Positions 25,341 to 32,440 are shown, counted from the first letter of the stretch. The stretch: 64,000 bases of DNA from Lacrimispora sinapis (GCF_043633585.1 NZ_CP141832.1:2108001-2172000), one strand, 5' to 3'. Notes: generated by a model not told the origin, from the sequence alone. Numbers and translations are program-made.

Positions 25341-25372
25341 AAAGCCCTGCAGCTTAACCGCAGGGCTTTTTT
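25341..25372 (+). terminator. terminator after the GGDEF gene
   Basis: GCCCTGC-N9-GCAGGGC followed by six T, starting right at the stop codon. Confidence 0.9.
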
Positions 25373-25380
25373 ACCAAGTA

Positions 25381-25464
25381 TGCAGAAGAAGGGACTTGAA
25401 CCCTCAAGGTATTGCTACCACACGGACCTGAACCGTGCGCGTCTGCCAATTCCGCCACTTCTGC
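25381..25464 (-). tRNA. tRNA-Leu(CAG), copy 1
   Basis: 84-nt class II tRNA: acceptor GCAGAAG/CTTCTGC, D arm GCGGAATTGGCAGACGC, anticodon stem CACGG/CCGTG with loop TTCAGGT (anticodon CAG), long variable arm, T arm GGGTTCAAGTCCC. CCA is not encoded. Identical to the copy at 25738. Confidence 0.96.
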
Positions 25465-25605
25465 TTATTAATTGTACGAATTGAAGAATCAATTTGTACA
25501 ATTATAATACTATACTTTCCAAAATTAATCAAGCACTTTTTAACTTTTTTTTAATTGCCTGTTTTGAAACAAAAAAAGAATCTCTCTGGGAGATTCTCAC
25601 ACCAA

Positions 25606-25689
25606 TGCGGGAGATGGGACTTGAACCCACACGATCATACAACCACAAGATCCTTAGTCTTGCCTGTCTGCCAATTCCAGCACTCCCGC
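25606..25689 (-). tRNA. tRNA-Leu(AAG), copy 1
   Basis: 84 nt, acceptor GCGGGAG/CTCCCGC, anticodon stem CAAGA/TCTTG with loop CTAAGGA, so positions 34-36 are AAG and wobble base is A. Long variable arm and T arm GGGTTCAAGTCCC are normal. CCA not encoded. The same 84 nt occur on the opposite strand at 25979. Confidence 0.93.
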
Positions 25690-25737
25690 ATGTCACTCAA
25701 CAAAAACCAGACAGCCATGACACTCTGTAAGGTTTCA

Positions 25738-25821
25738 TGCAGAAGAAGGGACTTGAACCCTCAAGGTATTGCTACCACACGGACCTGAACCGTGCGCGTC
25801 TGCCAATTCCGCCACTTCTGC
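25738..25821 (-). tRNA. tRNA-Leu(CAG), copy 2
   Basis: Identical in sequence to the tRNA at 25381-25464; decodes CUG. Lies 48 bp upstream of the tRNA-Leu(AAG) on the same strand, so the three leftward tRNAs may form one precursor. Confidence 0.96.
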
Positions 25822-25937
25822 ATTTCGTTGTTATCTTTCGCAACAACAATAGCTATTATAGTATACAACCCTACTTCTGTCAATATGTTTTTCCAATTTT
25901 CTTCAAATTGTTTTTTGAATATATTTTTCAAAAAATA

Positions 25938-25966
25938 TTGACAATTCTTTCTAAAAATGGTAAGAT
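25938..25966 (+). promoter_or_regulatory. promoter of the rightward tRNA-Leu(AAG)
   Basis: TTGACA, 17 bp, TAAGAT, ending 12 bp before the mature tRNA 5' end. Confidence 0.75.
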
Positions 25967-25978
25967 AACATCCGTTGT

Positions 25979-26062
25979 GCGGGAGTGCTGGAATTGGCAG
26001 ACAGGCAAGACTAAGGATCTTGTGGTTGTATGATCGTGTGGGTTCAAGTCCCATCTCCCGCA
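25979..26062 (+). tRNA. tRNA-Leu(AAG), copy 2
   Basis: Same 84-nt sequence as the leftward copy at 25606-25689: loop CTAAGGA, anticodon AAG. Has its own promoter directly upstream. Confidence 0.93.
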
Positions 26063-26085
26063 TTTAATATATTTTTATTTTACCC

Positions 26086-26113
26086 TTGACAGATGTTTCT
26101 TTTCGGGTATAAT
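26086..26113 (+). promoter_or_regulatory. promoter of tRNA-Asn
   Basis: TTGACA, 16 bp, TATAAT, both elements perfect, 11 bp before the tRNA. Confidence 0.85.
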
Positions 26114-26124
26114 AAATGATATAT

Positions 26125-26197
26125 TCCTCGATAGCTCAGTTGGTAGAGCAAACGGCTGTTAACCGTTGGGTCGTAGGTTCGAGTCCTACTCGGGGAG
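26125..26197 (+). tRNA. tRNA-Asn(GTT)
   Basis: 73 nt: acceptor TCCTCGA/TCGGGGA with G discriminator, D arm GCTCAGTTGGTAGAGC, anticodon stem AACGG/CCGTT with loop CTGTTAA (GTT), T arm GTAGGTTCGAGTCCTAC. CCA not encoded. Confidence 0.97.
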
Positions 26198-26204
26198 TTT
26201 TCAG

Positions 26205-26229
26205 TCACACTTTGAGTGTGATTTTTTTT
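26205..26229 (+). terminator. terminator of tRNA-Asn
   Basis: TCACAC-TTTGA-GTGTGA followed by eight T. Confidence 0.85.
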
Positions 26230-26231
26230 GC

Positions 26232-26263
26232 AAAACCCCCGGTATTTCTATCCGGGGTTTTTG
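26232..26263. terminator. second, bidirectional terminator
   Basis: CCCCGG and CCGGGG arms flanked by AAAA on the left and TTTTT on the right, right behind the tRNA-Asn terminator. Confidence 0.7.
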
Positions 26264-26380
26264 TTTCACGAATAAGAACGTTTTTTATTTTGCAAGTTTC
26301 AATGATTTTTTCACGATATAGCATATTTTTTTATCTAAAGGAATACGATTTAACGTACATACCTGTCAAGGTGGTACTTA

Positions 26381-26446
26381 GGTGCCTTCAGGCACCCATA
26401 TTAGTAAGCGGAAAGTCTCCATCTCCTGTAGACTTTCCGCTTTTTT
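26381..26446 (+). ncRNA. 3' part of a possible small RNA: hairpin plus strong terminator
   Basis: GGTGCC-TTCA-GGCACC (26381-26396) is followed by GCGGAAAGTC/GACTTTCCGC (10-bp perfect arms, 26408-26440) and six T. The tRNA-Asn transcript should have stopped 150 bp earlier and no gene ends here on this strand, so an unannotated rightward RNA starting after 26263 is plausible. The 5' end is unknown; no convincing promoter was found. Confidence 0.4.
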
Positions 26447-26452
26447 CTATTA

Positions 26453-26650
26453 TTAACAGTTGCAGTCCTCATTATTATTTCTCCACCTGCATCTCGGATC
26501 ATTACAACCGTCCCGGAAACCAGCCCAGTAAGCCCTTCTTCTCTCCTCTTCACAAGCATTGTTATCATTGCAACAGCAATTGTTGTTCCAATTACCTCTG
26601 CAACTATTCCAATTACGTCTATTATTACAACACCCGCAAAAACAGCCCAT
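26453..26650 (-). CDS. Cys/Asn-rich microprotein, putative spore-coat type
   Basis: 65 aa, first residues MGCFCGCC, ten or more Cys and many Asn, Arg and Trp. Its C-terminal half, EEERRRAYWAGFRDGC then CRWRNNN, is shared with the microprotein at 27264 (same RREAYxAGFRDGC..CRW pattern), which shows it is a real coding sequence. Start at 26650 follows AGAGGTG; the GTG inside that ribosome site is rejected. SigK-like promoter upstream. Disulfide cross-linking in the spore coat is a reasonable guess; not a family I recognise. Confidence 0.65.
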   Translation of the reverse strand: MGCFCGCCNNRRNWNSCRGNWNNNCCCNDNNACEEERRRAYWAGFRDGCNDPRCRWRNNNEDCNC

Positions 26651-26680
26651 ACGATACACCTCTTTTCTATTTATATATGT

Positions 26681-26708
26681 TATTATATGACAAACTCAGA
26701 CAAAATGT
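26681..26708 (-). promoter_or_regulatory. SigK-like promoter of the microprotein at 26453
   Basis: AC, 17 bp, CATATAATA on the minus strand, fitting the SigK form AC-N16/17-CATAnnnTA. Shares TTGTCT-N8-CATATAAT with the promoter at 27487. Confidence 0.5.
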
Positions 26709-26763
26709 GAATCATGTCCAGATAAAGAGGTGGATTGCATACCTGGTTGAAAAATTTGTATTA

Positions 26764-26790
26764 ACTGCTATAAACTTTTTTCATATATTA
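26764..26790 (+). promoter_or_regulatory. SigK-like promoter of the Pro-rich gene
   Basis: AC, 16 bp, CATATATTA, 36 bp before the start codon. Confidence 0.45.
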
Positions 26791-26826
26791 TTACTATCAA
26801 ATAAAAAATATAAAGGATGTAATCAA

Positions 26827-27132
26827 ATGCCCCCATTTCCCCCTAACACGAATCCTCCCGGAGGACCGGGTCCAATGGGACCACCTCCTTCCAGAACTCC
26901 CCAAAAGCCCGCTCAAACACGTTCAGGAGCCAGAATCATAGATGCCGGCTCCATCCGGCAATGCATGGGGCGTTTTACCTATATATGGATGAGCAATGGT
27001 CAGGAATTCTGGTTTTTCCCGGTTCAGATCTGGCGCAATAGCGTTTCAGGTTTTCGCTGGGACCGTAGATTCGGCTGGTCCTTTACTGGAATCTCTTTAA
27101 ATCGCATCGACATGTTTACCTGTTCCGTATAA
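26827..27132 (+). CDS. Pro/Gly-rich small protein, conserved clostridial type
   Basis: 101 aa. Residues 1-30 are Pro/Gly-rich (PPFPPNTNPPGGPGPMGPPP), then a compact aromatic domain with GRFTYIWMSNGQEFWFFPVQIWR, GFRWDRRFGWSFTGISLNRID. I recall similar proteins in clostridia, often labelled transporter without basis. No membrane helix is seen. AAAGGA precedes the ATG. SigK-like promoter and flanking Cys/Asn-rich genes suggest a spore-surface role. Confidence 0.7.
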   Translation: MPPFPPNTNPPGGPGPMGPPPSRTPQKPAQTRSGARIIDAGSIRQCMGRFTYIWMSNGQEFWFFPVQIWRNSVSGFRWDRRFGWSFTGISLNRIDMFTCSV

Positions 27133-27198
27133 TAACCCGGACCATTTGCAATCTATAGTTTTATGATACTCTATTAGATGGTTAAAGAATGAAGCATC

Positions 27199-27226
27199 GG
27201 CAGCGTTCTAAAATTAGAACGCTGCC
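27199..27226. repeat. 28-bp near-perfect palindrome between converging genes
   Basis: GGCAGCGTTCTAA-AA-TTAGAACGCTGCC, 13-bp arms. Lies between the stop of the Pro-rich gene (27132) and that of the second microprotein (27264). No T tract on either strand, so it may be a processing or stability hairpin for both mRNAs. Confidence 0.7.
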
Positions 27227-27263
27227 TTACTAGTTTGATGAGAAAATTATCATACAAAGAAAA

Positions 27264-27452
27264 CTAATTACAGCCATCATTATAGTAATTCCCCCAGCGG
27301 CATGAAGCGTTCCGGCATCCATCTCTAAAACCAGCACAGTAAGCTTCTCTTCTTTCTCGTTCGCAACAATTTCTGCTCCAACTATTATTACAGTTATTCC
27401 ACCAATTATTGTTGTTATTACAGCAACGGCCATTCCAATTAAAGCAACACAT
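27264..27452 (-). CDS. second Cys/Asn-rich microprotein, paralogue of 26453
   Basis: 62 aa, starting MCCFNWNGRCC with an Asn/Trp run, then ERERREAYCAGFRDGC and SCRWGN, collinear with the microprotein at 26453. The leaders match too (GGAAAAGAGGTG then six bases then ATG; AGAAAAGAGGTG in the other). Start at 27452. The upstream in-frame GTG is part of the ribosome site. SigK-like promoter upstream. Function unknown; coat-type structural protein suspected. Confidence 0.65.
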   Translation of the reverse strand: MCCFNWNGRCCNNNNNWWNNCNNSWSRNCCERERREAYCAGFRDGCRNASCRWGNYYNDGCN

Positions 27453-27486
27453 AAATTTCACCTCTTTTCCATAAATAGTTACACTA

Positions 27487-27514
27487 CATTATATGGAATT
27501 TGTAGACAAGGTGT
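27487..27514 (-). promoter_or_regulatory. SigK-like promoter of the microprotein at 27264
   Basis: AC, 17 bp, CATATAATG on the minus strand; one mismatch from the CATAnnnTA form and otherwise aligned with the promoter at 26681. Confidence 0.45.
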
Positions 27515-27615
27515 TAAAAATGGCTTTTTTGTTCTTATGAAATAAATCCTACAGAACACTTAATAAGCCACAAAAGAATGGAGAACCGGCCGTATTAAAG
27601 TATGCATATTTCCCT

Positions 27616-27644
27616 TTGACATATAAATTTATGTGATTTATAAT
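27616..27644 (+). promoter_or_regulatory. sigma-A promoter of the 71-aa gene
   Basis: TTGACA, 17 bp, TATAAT, both perfect, leader of about 55 nt. Confidence 0.85.
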
Positions 27645-27704
27645 GAATGAATCAAGCAAATACGCAAGCTTATTGCTGAATTGGTTTAAGAAAGGAAAAA
27701 CAAA

Positions 27705-27920
27705 ATGGGAAAACTTGAAAGTGCAGAAAAAATAGGTTTAAAAAACAAAGATACAGATAAATTAATCGTAGTATATCCTTTTAAGGCAGAAGGAAGCGAT
27801 GAAGAAATAACCAAAAAGGTTACAGACTGGTATTATATGCAGCATTGCTCTGCAGAGGAAGAATTAAGGAATGCATATGTAGACCTTCTGACGGAAGCAG
27901 AAGCAAAATCTATAAAATAA
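27705..27920 (+). CDS. small hypothetical protein, 71 aa
   Basis: Charged, soluble and helical (GKLESAEKIGLKNKDTDK..., ending LLTEAEAKSIK). Not recognised. Its consensus promoter, AAAGGA ribosome site, and terminator make it a well-defined single gene. Perhaps a stress or housekeeping small protein; no basis for more. Confidence 0.7.
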   Translation: MGKLESAEKIGLKNKDTDKLIVVYPFKAEGSDEEITKKVTDWYYMQHCSAEEELRNAYVDLLTEAEAKSIK

Positions 27921-27946
27921 AAACTTATAAACCTAACGTTTCTATA

Positions 27947-27985
27947 ACAAAAACCCCGCAAACCATAAAGTTTTTCGGGGTTTTT
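27947..27985. terminator. bidirectional terminator between the 71-aa gene and rplT
   Basis: AACCCCG and CGGGGTT arms with five A on the left and five T on the right; 8 bp past the rplT stop. Confidence 0.75.
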
Positions 27986-27993
27986 ATATACGA

Positions 27994-28350
27994 TTAAGCC
28001 ACTTTGGATTTAACCAGTTCTGCTAATTTTGCAAAGCCTTCTGCGTCATTCACAGCCATATCAGCCAGGACTTTTCTGTTTAAGTCAACACCGGCTAATT
28101 TCAATCCATGCATAAATACACTATAGGATACGCCATTAATACGAGCTGCTGCGTTAATACGGGCAATCCATAACTGTCTGAACTGTCTCTTTCTTTCTTT
28201 TCTGCCTGCGTAAGAGCTTGTTAATGCTCTCATTACGGACTGTTTTGCTACTCTATACTGTTTGGAACGAGCGCCTCTGTAGCCTTTAGCCATCTTTAAC
28301 ACTCTGTTATGTTTTTTCTTAGCGTTCATACCGCCTTTAATTCTTGCCAT
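27994..28350 (-). CDS. rplT: 50S ribosomal protein L20
   Basis: 118 aa, full length, opening ARIKGGMNAKKKHNRVLKMA. Binds 23S rRNA early in 50S assembly and, in Firmicutes, represses its own operon by binding the infC leader. Third gene of infC-rpmI-rplT. Confidence 0.99.
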   Translation of the reverse strand: MARIKGGMNAKKKHNRVLKMAKGYRGARSKQYRVAKQSVMRALTSSYAGRKERKRQFRQLWIARINAAARINGVSYSVFMHGLKLAGVDLNRKVLADMAVNDAEGFAKLAELVKSKVA

Positions 28351-28379
28351 CGGTTTTTCCTCCTTCTTAACTCAAGATT

Positions 28380-28577
28380 CTATAAATATGGTAAAATCTT
28401 CTTCATTACTTTTGCGTTAGTTGCATCTGTAACGATATCTTTTCTAAGATTTCTTTTTCTCTTAGTAGATTTCTTAGTTAAGATGTGAGATTTGTAAGCT
28501 TTATTTCTTACAAGCTTTCCTGTTCCTGTAACTTTGAAACGCTTTGCAGCCGATTTGCTTGTTTTTAATTTAGGCAT
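28380..28577 (-). CDS. rpmI: 50S ribosomal protein L35
   Basis: 65 aa, PKLKTSKSAAKRFKVTGTGK, highly basic; standard family length and position between infC and rplT (29 bp before rplT). Confidence 0.99.
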   Translation of the reverse strand: MPKLKTSKSAAKRFKVTGTGKLVRNKAYKSHILTKKSTKRKRNLRKDIVTDATNAKVMKKILPYL

Positions 28578-28604
28578 TGTATTTTCCTCCTTGATAATGT
28601 TCTT

Positions 28605-29111
28605 TTAGCGTTTTGCGGTTAAAAACATAACCATGCTTCTTCCTTCCACTTTAGATGGCTTATCAATTGTAGCTATATCAGACAGCTTCTCAGCGAAATC
28701 ATCTAAAATATATCTGGACTTTGACATATGCGCCATCTCACGACCTCTGAAACGTAAGGTTACCTTAACTTTATCTCCCTTTTCGAGGAACTTCCTTGCG
28801 GCGCCCATCTTTGTGTTCAAATCATTTGTATCAATATTAGGAGATAAGCGAACTTCTTTAATTTCGATTACCTTCTGTTTCTTTTTAGCTTCTTTTTCTT
28901 TTCTTGCCAGTTCATAGCGATATTTACCGTAATCGATAATCTTACAAACCGGTGGTTTTGCAGTCGGAGCAATCTTAACCAAGTCGAGTTCTGCTTCCTT
29001 TGCCATCTGCAAAGCATCTTTGGTAGGCATGATGCCTAATTTCTCTCCGTTCTCACCAATCAACAGAATATCTTTATCTCTGATCTGTTCATTAATCATT
29101 AAATCGCTAAT
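28605..29111 (-). CDS. infC: translation initiation factor IF-3, predicted AUU start
   Basis: IF-3 binds 30S, blocks subunit joining and rejects wrong start codons. From the ATT at 29111 the product is 168 aa: ISDLMINEQIRD, then IDYGKYRYELARKEKEAKKKQ linker and the C-terminal domain with TLRFRGREMAHMS. GGAGGTG lies 7-9 nt before this ATT, while the first ATG (29099) has no ribosome site at usable distance. Use of AUU, which IF-3 itself discriminates against, is the known autoregulatory device of infC in other bacteria. Confidence 0.95.
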   Translation of the reverse strand: MSDLMINEQIRDKDILLIGENGEKLGIMPTKDALQMAKEAELDLVKIAPTAKPPVCKIIDYGKYRYELARKEKEAKKKQKVIEIKEVRLSPNIDTNDLNTKMGAARKFLEKGDKVKVTLRFRGREMAHMSKSRYILDDFAEKLSDIATIDKPSKVEGRSMVMFLTAKR

Positions 29112-29125
29112 TGTCGTGCACCTCC

Positions 29126-29315
29126 ATAATATAGTGTGTGTTGGTCGGAATCCACATTACTTGCCCATAGGCACAAAAAAAGTAGATAGACAAACGCTAT
29201 CCACCACCAAAGTCTCTACACAGAACACCTATGTATCAAAGGCTATGAACCAAGGACACTTGCTCGTGCCATGGTGAGGCGGATACCTACTTTCCTGTCT
29301 GTTGTTTCCACAACT
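29126..29315 (-). promoter_or_regulatory. L20-type leader (attenuator) of infC-rpmI-rplT
   Basis: About 190-nt leader between the promoter and infC. Its 5' part, AACAGACAGGAAAGTAGG, and the terminator GTGGATAG/CTATCTAC followed by seven T (29174-29203) match the Firmicutes L20 leader layout in which L20 binding favours termination. Confidence 0.7.
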
Positions 29316-29321
29316 TAGAGT

Positions 29322-29350
29322 ATAATACTATATATTTATCTATCTGTCAA
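29322..29350 (-). promoter_or_regulatory. sigma-A promoter of the infC operon
   Basis: TTGACA, 17 bp, TATTAT on the minus strand. Confidence 0.8.
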
Positions 29351-29370
29351 GTTTTTTTTGCGAATTGAAA

Positions 29371-29406
29371 ATAGAAAGATACGTCAGCCGCTTTCCTGAC
29401 GTATCT
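29371..29406. terminator. terminator after DUF1540 gene
   Basis: AGATACGTCAG and CTGACGTATCT, perfect 11-bp arms; TTCTATTTTC follows on the minus strand and TTTT on the plus. Confidence 0.75.
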
Positions 29407-29417
29407 TTTTACTGATT

Positions 29418-29732
29418 TTATCTGGTTTTAAACGTAGCGCATTCGGTATGTTCCGCTTGCTGTGCTCCATCTCCTGCAATTCCAATATGCTCTGCGGAGC
29501 AATGGCGTCCTTCATTATAAACGCAGTTTACTGCTTCACAATCCACTTCCAGTCTGCTTTCCGGAGTTTTAAATAAATTGTGGAAAGAACCATCCCGGTT
29601 TTCATCAAAGCTGCCGCAGCAGGTTTCATAGCTGTCCTTCGCCTGATTACCTTCAACGATAATGGCTGATTTACAGCAATAATTATCAGAATTGTGGAGA
29701 CAGTTTGTAACATTGCAATCCAATTTTGTCAT
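29418..29732 (-). CDS. double DUF1540 domain protein
   Basis: 104 aa made of two DUF1540-type Cys modules: LDCNVTNCLHNSDNYCC (residues 4-20) and VDCEAVNCVYNEGRHCS (about 63-79), each followed by a further Cys in a CxxF/CATF context. DUF1540 modules are small metal- or disulfide-stabilised units common in clostridia; function unknown. AGGAGG precedes the ATG. Confidence 0.85.
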   Translation of the reverse strand: MTKLDCNVTNCLHNSDNYCCKSAIIVEGNQAKDSYETCCGSFDENRDGSFHNLFKTPESRLEVDCEAVNCVYNEGRHCSAEHIGIAGDGAQQAEHTECATFKTR

Positions 29733-29788
29733 GGCACGTTTCCTCCTGGCATTCTTATTGAGATATTATTTCAGGAGGTAGTATGCAC

Positions 29789-29832
29789 AACCGGGAAGGA
29801 AACTATTCTTTCAAATAGAATCCTTCCCGGTT
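29789..29832. repeat. long stem-loop between thrS and the DUF1540 gene
   Basis: AACCGGGAAGGA and TCCTTCCCGGTT, 12-bp perfect arms around an inner CTATT/AATAG stem. It follows the thrS stop by 20 bp; no T tract, so it may protect the 3' end or terminate weakly. Confidence 0.6.
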
Positions 29833-29851
29833 ATGATTCCACTTCGGAAAT

Positions 29852-31813
29852 TTATTTTTTTTCTTCTGTTACAGTTACCTTTTTGATTTCCTTGGTTCGG
29901 ATCTCACGGCAGATATCATCAATGAAATCTTTAAGCGGACGCTGGCCCTCGTCACCATTAAAGCGGCTGCGGACAGATACCACACCCTCCTCTTCTTCCT
30001 TCTGACCAACAACCAGCATATATGGAAGTTTATCCAGACGGGCTTCTCTGATCTTATAACCAATTTTTTCTGCACGTTCATCAACAGTGGCCTGGATTCC
30101 GTTGTCTTTTAACTGTGATACCACTTTCTGAGCATATTCATGATATTTCTCGGAAATAGGAAGCACGCGGACCTGCTCCGGACATAACCAGGTGGGGAAT
30201 GCAGCCTCATACTTTTCGATGAGCCATGCAAGAGTTCTCTCATAGCAGCCGAGGGAAGTTCTGTGAATAATATAAGGACGTTTTTTTGTTCCGTCTTTAT
30301 CCACGAAGCTCATATCAAAACGTTCTGCAAGAAACATATCAAGCTGAATGGTAATCATGGTATCTTCCTTACCGTACACATTCTTGGCCTGAATATCAAG
30401 CTTTGGTCCATAGAATGCAGCTTCTCCTACTGCTTCCGTATATTCAATTCCAATATGATCAAGAATCTTGCGCATCATATCCTGCACTTCATCCCACATC
30501 TGGGCATTTCCCATATAGTGGTCGGCATTCTCCGGATCCCACTTGGACATCCGGTAAGTGACATCCCCTTCCAGTCCCAGAGTGGTCAGACAGTATTTGG
30601 CTAAATCCACACAGCCTTTGAATTCCTCTTCAATCTGATCCGGGCGGACAATAAGATGGCCTTCGGAAATGGTAAACTGGCGGACACGGGTAAGACCGTG
30701 CATTTCGCCGGAGTCCTCATTGCGGAATAATGTGGAGGTCTCGCCGTATCTGCATGGCAGATCACGATAGGATTTCTGGCTTTGTTTGTATACATAATAC
30801 TGGAATGGACAGGTCATGGGACGAAGGGCAAATACCTCTTCATCTGTTTCCTCATCTCCCAAAACAAACATTCCCTCTTTATAATGATCCCAGTGATCGG
30901 AAATCACATACAAGTCCTTTTTGGCCATGAGAGGTGTTTTTGTTCTCATGTAGCCTCTCTTCTCTTCTTCATCCTCGATCCATCTCTGCAAGGTCTGGAT
31001 GATCTTTGCGCCCTTAGGCATCAGAAGAGGAAGTCCCTGACCAATTACATCAACAGTTGCAAAAAGTTCAAGATCCCGGCCCAGCTTGTTATGGTCACGG
31101 TTTTTGATATTTGCTAAATATTCCAGGTATTCGTTTAATTCATCCTTCTTTGCAAAAGCAGTTCCGTATACACGTGTCAGCATGGCATTTTTTTCGCTGC
31201 CTCTCCAGTAAGCACCGGAGGAGGAGGTAAGCTTGAATGCCTTAATGGATTTTGTACTCATCAAGTGAGGACCTGCACATAAATCTGTAAAATCACCCTG
31301 ACGGTAGAAAGAGATTTCTTCGCCCTCAGGAAGATCCCGGATCAGCTCTACTTTATATGGTTCACCCTTTTCTTCCATAAATTTAATGGCTTCATCCCTT
31401 GGAAGAGTAAAGCGTTCGATCTTTGCTCCTTCTTTTATGACCTTCTTCATCTCAGCTTCGATCTTATCCAGATCTTCTCTTGAAAAAGAGGGAATATCAA
31501 AATCATAATAAAAACCATTTTCAATGGAGGGGCCGATGGCAAGCTTTGCCTCCGGGTAAAGTCTCTTAACGGCCTGAGCCAGTATATGGCTGGCTGTATG
31601 GCGGTAAGCCGAAAGTCCAGCAGGATCACTCACCGTTAATATGCTTAAATTGCAGTCGCGATCAACGACTGTTCTCAAATCTACTACCTTTCCATCTATT
31701 TCGCCTGCACAGGCATTCCTTGCCAGGCCCTCGCTTATATCAGAAGCGATTTCGATCACGGATAAAGCATGTTCATACTCTTTGACTGAGCCGTCTTTTA
31801 ATGTAATTTTCAT
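29852..31813 (-). CDS. thrS: threonyl-tRNA synthetase
   Basis: 653 aa, class II synthetase that charges tRNA-Thr and edits Ser-tRNA-Thr. N-terminal TGS domain (1-60), editing domain with HTASH (72-76), catalytic core with RPMTCPFQYYVYKQ and motif 2 YGETSTLFRNEDSGEMHGL, zinc ligands Cys/His/His of the core, and a C-terminal anticodon-binding domain. Preceded by a T-box leader, so expression answers to uncharged tRNA-Thr. Confidence 0.99.
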   Translation of the reverse strand: MKITLKDGSVKEYEHALSVIEIASDISEGLARNACAGEIDGKVVDLRTVVDRDCNLSILTVSDPAGLSAYRHTASHILAQAVKRLYPEAKLAIGPSIENGFYYDFDIPSFSREDLDKIEAEMKKVIKEGAKIERFTLPRDEAIKFMEEKGEPYKVELIRDLPEGEEISFYRQGDFTDLCAGPHLMSTKSIKAFKLTSSSGAYWRGSEKNAMLTRVYGTAFAKKDELNEYLEYLANIKNRDHNKLGRDLELFATVDVIGQGLPLLMPKGAKIIQTLQRWIEDEEEKRGYMRTKTPLMAKKDLYVISDHWDHYKEGMFVLGDEETDEEVFALRPMTCPFQYYVYKQSQKSYRDLPCRYGETSTLFRNEDSGEMHGLTRVRQFTISEGHLIVRPDQIEEEFKGCVDLAKYCLTTLGLEGDVTYRMSKWDPENADHYMGNAQMWDEVQDMMRKILDHIGIEYTEAVGEAAFYGPKLDIQAKNVYGKEDTMITIQLDMFLAERFDMSFVDKDGTKKRPYIIHRTSLGCYERTLAWLIEKYEAAFPTWLCPEQVRVLPISEKYHEYAQKVVSQLKDNGIQATVDERAEKIGYKIREARLDKLPYMLVVGQKEEEEGVVSVRSRFNGDEGQRPLKDFIDDICREIRTKEIKKVTVTEEKK

Positions 31814-31982
31814 TTACCATCAATCTCCTTTACGTTGTTGTGAAATATTCTATTTCCAAACATGATAGCGTCTGACTTGTCAGGCACTATCGCCGACACT
31901 TTAGTGACATAGATCTCTGAAGCGTCACAGACCTTCTATAGGAGGTCCTTTTATCTCTTCGGACATCATTTCCTAATGAGAC

Positions 31983-32245
31983 AAAAAAAGCCCCTTTCCA
32001 TATGCTTCCATACAGAAAGGGACGATTAATCATAATAAATCGCGGTTCCACCCTAGCTTGAGTGAACAAAAATGTTCAAACCACTTCATTTGATGATAAC
32101 GGAATCACCGTTCCCGATTAAGGGACGCTCCAAGATGGTCTTCTCATAGCATTCCGGTAAAGCACTCTCACCAAACGTGCTTCTCTCTGAACGTTCCTGT
32201 CATGATACTGTTCTTGTCATTGCGTTTTCTATATTGTTTCTATGA
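31983..32245 (-). promoter_or_regulatory. T-box riboswitch of thrS
   Basis: The minus strand holds AGGGTGGAACCGCG (T-box core, 32041-32054), followed by a terminator with CCCTTTC/GGAAAGGG arms and seven T (31983-32022), and upstream stem I elements with an AGAGAG box. ACC in GAAGACCATC (32137-32139) is a candidate Thr specifier. Confidence 0.93.
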
Positions 32246-32249
32246 CTAG

Positions 32250-32277
32250 ATTATAGCATGGTAACGCAGTTTGTCAA
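32250..32277 (-). promoter_or_regulatory. sigma-A promoter of the thrS T-box RNA
   Basis: TTGACA, 16 bp, TATAAT on the minus strand. Confidence 0.85.
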
Positions 32278-32282
32278 GCTTC

Positions 32283-32440
32283 TTGATAATATTTTATTCA
32301 TAAAAGAAGAATGAGTACTGCCAGCCAAAGCCCTGCGAATTTCCAATTCAAAAGGTGCCAGGGAATACGTCCCCCACATTATACCCGGACCTATTGACCA
32401 TGGCAAAGGCCCTGTCTTCTTTGAATCTTCTTATAAAAGC
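32283..32440 (-). other. spacer with promoter-like pair and ORF-like stretch
   Basis: Between ilvE and the thrS promoter. On the minus strand TTGCCA-17-TATAAT (32378-32406) is followed at once by a 42-codon ATG frame whose protein-like text (WGTYSLAPFELEIRR) continues from the frame shared with the region upstream. It could be a small gene, an RNA, or a remnant of a dispersed intergenic repeat. No ribosome site. Confidence 0.3.

Noticed and set aside
25381..26062. Inverted repeats here as an insertion sequence
   Set aside because: The repeated units are complete tRNA genes; no transposase frame lies between them.
26453..27461. Cys/Asn-rich frames as chance low-complexity ORFs
   Set aside because: Two separate loci share protein signature, ribosome-site context and promoter layout.
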